Shown here: piece by piece, positions 44,501 to 54,180 of the stretch
How positions within the stretch are numbered: the first letter of the stretch is position 1
How the letters are laid out: every line of letters starts with the position of its first letter
NCBI GenBank assembly: GCA_025200525.1
Contig: CM045763.1
Coordinates: 58,607,530-58,671,529 of the forward strand
Direction: 5' to 3'
From: Camellia lanceoleosa
Lineage: Eukaryota; Streptophyta; Magnoliopsida; Ericales; Theaceae
Length of the DNA stretch: 64,000 nucleotides
Position numbers and translations under genes: made by a program
The notes under the pieces: generated by a model
What the model saw: the letters and a program-made list of their open reading frames with translations, nothing else
What the model was told of the DNA's origin: nothing
The model's database searches: none

Positions 44501-45522
44501 TCCTTATGTTTGCATGCGTGCATCATTCATCTGTCTTGCATGCATTAGGCTCGGCGCATCATACTAATTGCATTGTATTTCAATACCGATTTGAATACAT
44601 GATTATCAAGTTGCATTTCACATGACATCTTAGAATAGCCGAGCCTATTTCTAGTTGCATTTTGCATGTGTTGCATTAGCCATCTTAACATGAACTATGA
44701 TAATGCATTGATTACTAACTAGCTTTTGTTTTGGCTCGATGTACTAGGCAAGTTTTTACGCTTTAGTATCCTGCATATGTGTTAAGTGCTGCCATGAGGC
44801 TAACTGCTTAAATGATTAACTGCATGAATACCTGTGGATGAAGGTCGGATCGCTTGAATTGGAACAATTCATTGAAATGTGAGTTTTTAAGCCCACTTGA
44901 GAGTGGCAAAATCATATTTTCTAAGCCCACTCGAGGGTGGCAAATCCACGTCTTAGCCTACTTGCGAGTAGCACCTTCAAACTATTTTCAAACAAACAAA
45001 CATGAGATGTTTTGTTCCAACTTAGGCGATCTAGTCTATACTTGTATGCTGTGCGCATCACGCAGTAAGCTAGCTAATAAACCGAAATAAGAATACATGT
45101 GTTTTCAAAAACAAAATATCATGCTTAGTAAAGGCCGATCCTTTGATCGGGTGAGCGGGGGTGCTTATTGCATGACCTTCCCCTCTCGTACCCAAGTTCC
45201 CAAGCCGAGGCAAATTTGGTGATGACGGACATGTGGCCTTAGGCACGAATCAGGGTTTCCTAAATTTCCCAAAAGAAAAATATTTAGGTGGCGACTATGT
45301 ATCTGGCAAAGCAGTCCATGTTTGGCATTTCTTTATAAAAATCAGTTTTCCAAAACGATTTGCTAGATTTGGACTCTTTGGTGATTTATCGGTCTTGCAT
45401 TGCACTTTGCGAGATTACATTCAGAACCGTGACATTGAGTCTGAACTGTAGTAAGCTAATAAACAATGCAGATTTCGCGCCCATTTCGCGCACGGAGCTC
45501 GGGACGTTCGGGCACGTCTATA
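41506..45522 (+). repeat. TE-D 5' LTR
   Basis: TGTAGACACCCCATTTTTG at the start; the end is CACGTCTATA, where the standard CA terminus has become TA. It matches 54,160-58,202 throughout. It contains the G-box palindrome, a TATA box, CCGGC clusters (41,700-41,810, 43,920-44,030), the hairpin AGAGGGG-GTGAT-CCCCTCT (about 42,467-42,486), and the LTR-end hairpin (45,135-45,150). A GTGTGCGTGCG run lies near 44,405. No coding content. Confidence 0.92.
41873..41952 (+). promoter_or_regulatory. TE-D LTR promoter
   Basis: The palindrome around ACACGTGT at 41,873-41,894 has one mismatched pair. It is followed about 50 bp later by CTCTATATAAGGAG, a good TATA box. The transcription start would then be near 41,975. 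In the 3' LTR the palindrome has lost four central bases (54,526-54,545). Confidence 0.65.
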
Positions 45523-45527
45523 GTTTC

Positions 45528-45545
45528 TGGCGACTCTATTGGGGA
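45528..45545 (+). promoter_or_regulatory. TE-D primer binding site (mutated)
   Basis: TGGCGACTCTATTGGGGA, five bases after the LTR. It differs from the TE1 PBS (TGGCGACTCTGCTGGGGA) at two adjacent positions. Same probable tRNA-Arg primer. Confidence 0.85.
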
Positions 45546-46387
45546 TTTAGAGAACTTGACTCGAATTCATGATATGTTGTTTTGTTTACACTTATGTGTT
45601 TCTTTGCATTGCATTTGCATTGGTGCACCTAGGACACCGTGTTTGCCGCATGCTATTCTTAAACGGTTTGCTAGAGGCTTGCTTGGAAAAGTGTGCCATA
45701 AGGTTGACCGGTTGCGAGCTCTGCCACGACGGGAACACAAACCTCGGTTTTTACCGGGGCATCCTTTTTGACCATTCAACCTAGTGCATATCGGAATCCA
45801 TAGTGACCATTCCGAACTAGGATAGGTTACTTACCCGATTGTAGGTTGTTTGAAACCGCTGCGTGCGTAGTGAAACCCTCGCTCCTGACAAAATAGGACA
45901 GGAAAACCTTACCCCATCATAGGGGTGTTTTGGCTCTTACTTATTTGATACGTGTTGTCAAAGTGTGTCTTTACAGGTTGTATGTATCAGTTCACAAGTC
46001 TGGGTATCAAGCCTGAGGGCATCAGTATTTTGAGGGAATCAATTTTACTTGAGGGTATCAGTTTATTGGCATAATTTTTGGGACAGAATTTAGTAAAGAG
46101 TACAGTCATTCAGCTATGCTCAAATCTGTTCTGGTGAAATTGGGCAAAGATCCTGCCTATTTTCTTTTTTGCTAGGTAGTCTTGGAACCATAGCTTCAGA
46201 AGGCTCCAATATCCCCCGGGTGCATTGGACTTGTGTTGATAGACTTTGTCAGGTTAGAGATTCAGTTCAAGGGTAACCAGTGTTCCTTCGCTGAGGCAAG
46301 GCAAAGAAAGGCCAGTCAGGGCTTACCAGTTCATCTGATCTGACAGTCACTAGTCACATCAACTTTGTTCAAACTCAGCAGACCGTG
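45546..46387 (+). other. TE-D 5' leader
   Basis: 45,546-45,960 aligns with the TE1 leader read on the minus strand. Shared blocks include CCTAGGACACCGTGTTTGCC, CATAGTGACCATTCC and TGACAAAATAGGACAGG. The hairpin ACCCC-6 nt-GGGGT lies at 45,911-45,926. The stretch 45,985-46,070 repeats GGG-ATCAGT words, as the TE1 leader does. Confidence 0.8.
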
Positions 46388-47529
46388 ATGGCACAGGGTT
46401 CGGAAGAAGTTGTGGCCGTGACAGCGGCATTAAACCAGGGAATCGCCATGCAGGGTGAGACCGATGGCGAAATGCAACGCCCATCTGGGGCACCTACCAC
46501 ACATCCAGTCTCGGAACCCCAGTCATCTAATCCGACAGTCACCAGTCACATCAATTTTGTTCAAACTCAGCGGATCGTGATGGCACAGGGTTCGGAAGAA
46601 GTTGTGGCCGTGACAGCGGCATTAAACTAGGGAATCGCCATGCAGGGTGAGACCGATGCCGAAATGCAACGCCCATCTGGGACACCTACCACACATCCAG
46701 TCTCGGAACCCCAGTCATCTCAAATCCGTGAACCCACTACTTCTGAGATGATGAGGATGACTGAAGATCTTCAGAGAACAGTGGCGGATTTCGCTTTTGG
46801 AGTTTTGGCTCCATCATCAACCACATCACCTACTAGTGGTTTCACGCCAAAATGTTCCCCAATCTTAGGACTAGCTGCATTGGAAGAAGGCCAACCTCCC
46901 AGCAAAGTGGAGGCCAGTGTAAGAACAAGGTTGGGGCGGGCATTGGTCCCTGTGAACACCTTCAGTGGGCTATTGAGGCTTTGAAAGCCGAAGGGCTGAA
47001 CAAACAGCAAGTGATTGCAGTTATTGCAAAAACTATGGATGACACTTTTGCCACTCAAGTTAGGGGCAGTTTGAATCAAAGGGCAAGCCGGAAGGAGGGT
47101 CGTCATACCAGAAACGTCCCTTTCAACTCCAATTCTACTCTCGGAAGAGATCAGCAAATCCAGTCAGCGCCTACCAATCCCTTTGCCGGTGCATCCAGCA
47201 AAAATCCACAAACCTCGAAGTACCAACCCCGAGGTCGAAGGGTCTTCCATGCCCTCTATATGCCTTTGTCCAAAGCTTTCCAAATTCTCGTTGGACAAGG
47301 CCATCTCAAACCCCTTGAGCCTTGGCCTCTCTCGAATCCCCTTTCAGCTAAGCATGATGCTACCCAGTACTATGCCTTCCATCAACAAACCGGTCATGGC
47401 ACTGACAATTGCTTTCGTCTTCGCCACGAAGTACAAGATTTGATTGACAACGAGGTCATCACCGCACCAGGTCCAGCAAAATCTATCGGCACCAGATCGA
47501 TGAACTTGGGGGATAATGTGACCATGTGA
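46388..47529 (+). pseudogene. TE-D gag remnant
   Basis: Starts MAQGSEEVVAVTAALNQGIA. A 64-residue block (192 bp) is tandemly duplicated, its second copy starting at 46,580 and carrying an in-frame TAG at 46,628. The frame ends at 46,984; from about 46,930 the continuing gag sequence lies in another frame to 47,529. That part includes YQPRGRRVFHALYMPLSKAF, GHLKPLEPWPLSNPL and the zinc knuckle region YYAFHQQTGHGTDNC, where the first Cys ligand is replaced by Tyr. It matches the C-terminal half of TE1 gag closely; the capsid-core part is largely missing. A particle protein of this form would not be functional. Confidence 0.8.
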
Positions 47530-48649
47530 TCGGGGGATGAACCATCTGCGAATGGCGCTTAGTTTACTCCAGATATGGGGATGGCACGCACTGTTTTGAG
47601 CAATGTGCAAATGATGGTTATTTTACATTCTGACTTGGGTATTGAGTCAGTTTTGTTGTGTTGTATTGAGTCAGTCCTTTCGTACTGAGTCAGTCAAGTC
47701 AGTCTTGTTGTATCGAGTCTGTCTTGTTGTGTCAGAGTCGGGTGATTTTGGGGGTGCTACCTCAGACATCACTTGCTTGTTTTGTGTTTTGTCTTTTACA
47801 CCCTTTCTTTTGCGTCTGTTTCTGCCTTCGCGCCAGTTGAGCCAAAAGATCTGAATGAAACAACAGTGATTTTCATGCTTTTCTGTTTGTTTCTGCCTTG
47901 AGCCAGTTGTGCCAAAGATTTTGAATGAAGCGGCAGTGCTTTTCACCTACTTTTCTGTGTCTTGAAATCATTGTATTGACCTAAGTTTTTCAAAAACTTT
48001 TCTAACACTGTGGTGAAAACAAAGAGGAAGGAATTCCTCGGGATTTGCAAAAATTTGATCAACTGAGAGAAAGAGAGGCATGCTAAGCCCTTAATGAATG
48101 AGATCATGCTTGTTAGTGTGAGTACTGAGAAGGATCCTGGCTTGATCCGGATTGGTTCTACATTGTCCTCAGTACGAGCGACTAGTCGCTTTCTTAAAAG
48201 ATTTCAAAAAATGTTTTGTGTGATCCTGCGAAGACCTGTGTGGAATCGCTTTTGAGATTGTACAGCCTAGGAATGCTCTCAGCCTCGAGACTCGACCTTT
48301 TTTGCTTTCAAACCTTGAACTTGGATTCAGAATGTTCAATGGTCAACCACAATGTGAGGCTTGTATGGCCAGATCAGAAGCAACCCTTGGACTAGGGGCA
48401 AGAAGGTCAGATATGATCAAAAGAAAGCTTGCAAAGCTGGATAAGAAGCAGCCCTTGAACTAGGGGCAAAAATGTCAAATGTGCTCGAAGAGTAAAAAAT
48501 TGGGACATTTTTCAAGCTAACGAAGATCGGCAAGAATGCCAAATCCCAGAAGGGAGGAAAGAAGAAAGTATTGTTGAAGGACAATCAAGTTCTTATCTGC
48601 AACACTAGGGGCAAATTCAGCCCCCATTGGATAGACTTCTATATCATCA
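47530..48649. other. TE-D filler where pol should be
   Basis: No polymerase motif in any frame. There are short repeats of GAGTCAGT at 47,640-47,745, a roughly 65-bp duplication (TTTCTGCCTT..GCCAGTTG) at 47,818-47,945, and the CTAGGGGCAA motif at about 48,393, 48,453 and 48,606. Confidence 0.6.
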
Positions 48650-48735
48650 GTGAACAACAGTCATTCTCCTGGATTCAGATGGCTTCGAGATCCGACGACC
48701 AGTCAACATGGACAAAGCTACACTTTTACCCTTGA
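48650..48735 (+). pseudogene. TE-D remnant of the pol C-terminus
   Basis: Reads LLDSDGFEIRRPVNMDKATLLP, matching the end of the TE1 and TE-B integrase tail (LMDLDDLEFSQPINMDKLKKYYP). The stop is out of frame by one base. This anchors TE-D as a deletion derivative of an element that once had pol. Confidence 0.75.
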
Positions 48736-49060
48736 GAGGCTCGCTGGGCCGAAAACCCAGAAGGGCGACCCAGGCAAAAGTTAGAGCAAGAAAAAGAAGA
48801 AAAATGAAAAGAAAAGCAAAAAGAACAAAAAAGAAACGAAGAAAAAGAAATGAAAATTTTTGAAAAGAAATGAACAAAGAAAAGAAGAAATGAAAAGAAA
48901 TGAAAAACGGAGCTCGCAAGGTTGAAAACCCGGAAGAGCGGCCTTGGCAAAAGTTAGAGCGTAAAAGGAGAGGTTAATACCCGAGTGTACCTTAACCCGG
49001 AACTACATTAGGCTTGATTCCCATGTTCGGGATACGTAGGAAACTTCATTCTGAAGTCCA
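48736..49060 (+). repeat. TE-D post-pol box pair and stem-loop
   Basis: Box 1 at about 48,736-48,785 (CCC-AGAA-GGG mini-hairpin) and box 2 at about 48,908-48,962 (CCC-GGAA-GAG) are separated by an A/G-rich stretch of AAAGAAG and GAAATG words. The stem-loop CTACAT...TCCC-ATGTTC-GGGA-TACGTAG follows at 49,003-49,039. Confidence 0.7.
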
Positions 49061-51399
49061 GCCATAAACACTTCCAAATCGATTGTGTCCATGTAATGGT
49101 TCTGATCATCTTTGTTTTCTCTATATCCGAGAGTTCGATTGTGATCGTCACTTTGAGGACTGGTTACAGTGTGCTGCGGTGCTATTCAAGCAAAGGGCAA
49201 CTTTCCGTTGTCGTGCAGGGCCATTTAGGCAAGGGGCAATTTTCCATTGTTTTGGATCTGAGGTTGTGCATCTCAAGAGTAAATTCGGTGTTGGTCGAGC
49301 AGTGGTCATTGGTAAAAATAGTTTTGAGAATTTTTAATAAAGTTGACTAATTTTCTCGAAAATTTGCTCCATTTAAAAAAAAAACTAAACCATATCTTAG
49401 ACCCAAAAAAGAAAAATTTTCAGTGCTCATAGCTTGACTTGCATGATTTTAAATCAGAAAATCGAACAAGCATGTTAATCTAACTCTCATATTGATCAAA
49501 ATTGTTTTAGTAGAAAACCAAAACAAAAAATGGTCAAAATGATGAATTAGGGGTATAGTTGAGTCAGGATTCCTATCTTTTCCTCGTTGTCAATGCACTT
49601 GCCAGAAAGGGCACCATACTTGCCGGAAATGGCACCTTGTTCGCCGGAAAGGGCACAACTGAAGCAAACAGCAAAGGGTCGAAAGCTCTCACATTCTCCA
49701 AGCAGTGAGGTATCAAGCTAAGTGCAAAGCACGAAATGGAATAAAGCAGGATATTCCACTCCCTCATCTGGATAGGTCTGATCACATCCAAACTGGCCAA
49801 GGGCATCATTAACCGATGTCAGCTGCAGACCTGTTGCACACCCAACTGTAGCGCAACCCCTCTGTGGGAGGGACTCACTGGCTGTGAGCAAAAAAAGGAG
49901 CATCTAGTAGAATACTAGAGGCAAGAGCCCGTAACTTCCTGTTTATCCATCAACCACCCAGGGGAGGGATAAAAAAGAAGAGAGATTGAAGAATAGAGAG
50001 ATGTGCGCTGAGAGAAAAAGTGAGAAAAGGGCTTTTTAGAAAAACAGAGCCTGAGGGCCAAGTGATGTGAGAATCACAAATAAGGAAGGGTAGGAAACAT
50101 ACCCGGAGAAACAGGCTCCCTGTGCACATTTGAGTCTTGTGTTTTGTTGTGTTTCTTTTTGTTTGTCTCAATTTTTATTTTGAGTCGTTTCGAGTGTCAA
50201 TAGATGTGTTTAGGTTGTTTACCTTTGTTTTTCCTTTGTTGAGTCGTTTTTGCTGTGGTCAGTCGTAGGCACAATACCCGGTTAAGAACTCGTTTCTCAA
50301 TTTCAAATTCAGAAATAAAATCATTTTGTACGTAGAGTGCTGTGCCGTTCTCCGCATTTGTGCAAAACAGAATTTGTTCTTTCATAAAACTGCATGGTTC
50401 AACCCAGGTCATGGGAGAACAGTAGAACCAGGACCTATCTGAAGCTATATTGGTTCCAGACTGCAAAGCAAAAGAAAAGAGGGAAAATGTCAGGCATCTG
50501 AGTTTGTTTCGACTTCAGCAAGTTCCAAGATTGTATTCCGGATGTACCTTTTCAGGCCTTATCAATGCTCCGAAGTATGAATGTGCCTCTACCTCAAGCT
50601 CAAGATCAAGTTTGCTTCAAGCCAGAATGGTGATCAGAAGTGCTCTCCCTGAGTATCATTCCCTGCCAGAGGCATCTTGGTTGTGTTCACAATGAGTTCC
50701 TAGGAGAGCAACTGCGACGGTGGACACTAGAGTTCGAATGGCTGTTTCCTAGAACGCAAAGGTTCGAGATTTCTGAGACTAAAGTCTGGTTTAAATACCC
50801 AGGGGTATATCACCGGTTTGAAATATGTATGGAAGCCCTATAGGTTGAGATAACATTTATGCTCCTCAATTCTGGATACTGAACCAACCTAATCTGTCAC
50901 CCCGTTGGAGAATAGGGAAAGTTGTGAATATGATCAGGAAGAAAAACGACATCTGTGGCTTGACATGCAGATGTCACTACTTGTCAGCATTTCAGGACCT
51001 TCATACTATGAGTTGAAGGTAAGAGTTCGAAGAACACAAGGTAAGAGTTCAAAGAACACAAGGGGGAGATCCCCATCGGAGTAGAGCGGTTCATCGCCAC
51101 TCACCCCATGAGGTGCTTTCTAAAGCGCCACTTTGTTTGTTTATTGCATTCCCTAGACATCATGCTCTACATTCCTTGTAACATGTATCATATCATCACA
51201 CATAGTGCATAAATGCATCTTGTACTATACTTATTCTTGTTGTTGCATAGAATATACATGTCACATTGAATGTACGCTGTTGATCCTTTTGCATAGAGTA
51301 TGTACATTACCTGGAGCACGTTTTAACCTTGCTTGCATAGAATGTGCACTTCTCACCCTGGTATGAAATGCGTATCTTAATGTTGCATGGAGCATACAT
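49061..51399. other. TE-D post-pol non-coding region
   Basis: No recognisable gene. Short features are two GGGCAACTTTCC-like motifs at about 49,194 and 49,236, three 20-bp repeats of GCCGGAAAGGGCACC at 49,607-49,668, and a duplicated GTAAGAGTTC.AAGAACACAAG at 51,020-51,062. Confidence 0.55.
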
Positions 51400-52880
51400 T
51401 TCTTGCACTTGCATTGTTATGCACGGTCCTAGTTGTATTGTTTTGCACACTTCAGTTGTATTGTTATGCACACCTCACTTGCGTTGTCACGCACATCCTA
51501 GTTGCATTTTTTGCACACTTCAGTTGCATTGTTATGCACACCTCACTTGCGTTGTCACACATGTCCTAGTTGCATTGTCATGCACACCTTACTTGCGTTG
51601 TCATGCATACTCGTTGCATTGTCATGCACATCTCTGCTTGCATTGTCACGCACACTCGTTACATTGTCATGCACACCTTACTTGCGTTGTCACGCACACT
51701 CGTTACATTGTTATGCACCTCTTTACTTGCGTTGTCACGCATGTTACCTGCATTGTTATGCACTCTTCACATGCGTTGTCACGCACGTTCCACCTGCATT
51801 GTTATGCACTCTTCACATGCATTGTCACGCACGTTCTACCTGCATTGTTATGCACCATTCTTTTTGCATTGTTTTGCACCTCTTCACCTGCATTGTCACG
51901 CACGTTCCACTTGCATTGTCATGCACCCTTCCACCCGCATTGTTATGCACTCTTCACATGCGTTGTCACGCACGTTCCACTTGCATTGTTATGCACCTTT
52001 CCACCTGCATTGTCATGCACGTTCCACTTGCATTGTCATGCAGGTTCCACTTGTATTGTCATGCACCCTTCCACCCGCATTGTTATGCACTCTTCACATG
52101 TGTTGTCACGCACGTTCCACTTGCATTGTCGTGCACCCTTCCACCTGCATTGTTATGCACCTCTTTAACTTGCGCTGTCACGCACGTTACTTGCATTGTT
52201 ATGCACATCTATCTTGCGTTGTCACGCACGTTACTTGCATTGTTTTGCACATCTATCTTGCGCTGTCACGCACGTTACTTGCATTGTTATGCATATCTAT
52301 CTTGCGCTGTCACGCACGTTACTTGCATTATTATGCACCTCTTTAACTTGCACTGTCACGCACGTTACTTGCATTGTTTTGCATATCTATTTTGCACTGT
52401 CACGCACGTTACTTGCATTGTTATGCACCTCTTTTACTTGCGCTGTCACGCACGTTACTCGCATTATTTTGCACATCTATCTTGCGTTGTCACACACGTT
52501 ACTTGCATTGTTATGCACATCTCTATTTGCGTTGTCACACACGTTACTCGCATTATTTTGCACATCTATCTTGCGTTGTGACACACGTTACTTGCATTGT
52601 TATGCACATCTCTATTTGCGTTGTCACGCACTTTACTTGCATTGTTATGCACCTCTTTACTTGCGTTATCATGCACGGTCTACGCTCATTGTTATGCACA
52701 TTTCTCTCGCATTGTTATGCACACGCTACTTGCATTGTTATGCACCCTCGTTACTTGCATTGTCACGCACGTTCTACTTGCATTGTTATGCACCCTCGTT
52801 ACTTGCTTTGTCACACACGTTCTACTTGCATTGTTATGCACCTTTTCACTCGCATTGTTATGTGCTCGTTTCGTTTGCAT
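51400..52880. repeat. TE-D minisatellite 1: ~42-45-bp dimeric unit, roughly 33 copies
   Basis: Alternating half-units TTGCATTGTTATGCAC and TTGCGTTGTCACGCAC are joined by short CT-rich spacers. The long plus-strand frames (up to 533 codons) that cross it are an effect of the repetition and not genes. Confidence 0.92.
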
Positions 52881-53066
52881 TGTTATGTACGTTCTACCTA
52901 CATGTGTTTCTACTATATTGTATCTGTCAAAGTTTCTTTTTGTGCATGTACAATATTGTATGCACGGTTCATTTGAAGCTGGCACAACCAGACAATGTTG
53001 TATGTACAGTTCAGTCAGAGGAACTCCGGGTGAGATCATTCATGTTCCCTCGAACTCTCTTGGTTA

Positions 53067-53700
53067 CCTTTCTCCACTCGCGTGCCACATTTGGACGTAC
53101 CCGCATGTTTGCATTTATCACGCGTTCTGCAACCTTTCTCCACTTGCGTACCGCATTTGGACGTACCCGGATGTTCGCGTTTATCACGCGTTCTGCAACC
53201 TTTCTCCACTCGTGTGCTGCGTTTGGACATACCCGCATGTTCACGTTTATCACGTGTTCTGTAACCTTTCTCCACTCGTGTGCCGCGTTTGGACGTACTC
53301 ACATGTTCGCGTTTATCACGCGTTCTGCAACCTTTCTCCACTCGCTTGCCGCGTTTGGACGTACCTGCATGTTCGCGTTTATGACGCGTTCTGCAACCTG
53401 TCTCCACTCGCGTGCCGCGTTTGGACGTACCTGCATGTTTGCGTTTATCACGCATTCTGCAACCTGTCTTCACTCGCGTGCTGCGTTTGGACCTACCCGC
53501 ATGTTCGCGTTTATCACGCATTCTGCAACCTCTCTCCACTTGCGTGCCGCGTTTGGACGTACCCGCATGTTCGCGTTTATCACGCGTTCTGTAACTTTTC
53601 TCCACTCGTGTGCTGCATTTGGACGTACCCGCATGTTCGCGTTTATCACGCGTTCTGCAACCTTTCTCCACTCGCGTTTGGCATGCATTTGGACGTATCT
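53067..53700. repeat. TE-D minisatellite 2: 66-bp unit, about 10 copies
   Basis: The step is exactly 66 bp for consecutive units (53,067, 53,133, 53,199 and on). Unit words are CTTTCTCCACTCG, TTTGGACGTACCC and TTTATCACGCGTTCTGCAAC. As 66 is a multiple of three, open 22-residue repeats appear on both strands. Confidence 0.92.
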
Positions 53701-54079
53701 CCCTCCTCTCGCGTTCAGCACGTATTTGGATGACTGCGTTTTCTTGAACAGTCCTTTCCTCTCCTGTGTGTGCTACGCTAAGAGATGTTGTGTTTGAGAC
53801 CCCGGGGATCCTCGATAGTCGCTTTTAATCTTCTCTGCGTAAGACGCAGTGAGAATTGCATATTTCTCTTACATCATCTCTGTTGAAACATGTGAGATTT
53901 CTACAACTTGTCACTTTGCTTAAATTGTTGTATTTATTTTGCATAAATGCTTCATTATAGCTTTCTTTGCATAGTCATAAGTTATGCTCTTCCATCTTGC
54001 ATGTCATTTGCATTTTGCCTCAGCCTGCAGGCGCATCTCTATCTCGTTATATTGAATGTTTGCCAGAGTTTTTGGCCTT

Positions 54080-54180
54080 GTCAAAAATGGGTTGTCTCTG
54101 GGCTTTGACATTCACTCCCGTCACTTTGTAACTTTCGAGTTCTATCAAAGAGGGGCAACTGTAGACAACCCATTTTTGAC
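54080..54180 (+). other. Perfect 18-bp inverted repeat around the TE-D PPT
   Basis: 54,080-54,097 GTCAAAAATGGGTTGTCT and 54,163-54,180 AGACAACCCATTTTTGAC are exact reverse complements. The second arm is bases 4-21 of the 3' LTR. The 65-base loop holds the PPT and the conserved GACATTCACTCCCGTCACTT segment. Confidence 0.9.
54147..54159 (+). promoter_or_regulatory. TE-D polypurine tract
   Basis: AAAGAGGGGCAAC directly abuts LTR start TGTAGACA, the expected position of the plus-strand primer. Confidence 0.9.

Noticed and set aside
50197..50466. 89-codon minus ORF in TE-D as a candidate antisense gene like those of TE1 and TE-B
   Set aside because: No start context, leader or poly(A) signal stands out and the composition is not protein-like; not enough to call a gene.
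51344..53797. Very long plus-strand ORFs (up to 533 codons) and a 211-codon minus ORF
   Set aside because: They run through minisatellites with unit lengths at or near multiples of three. The residues are pure repeat translations with no domain.
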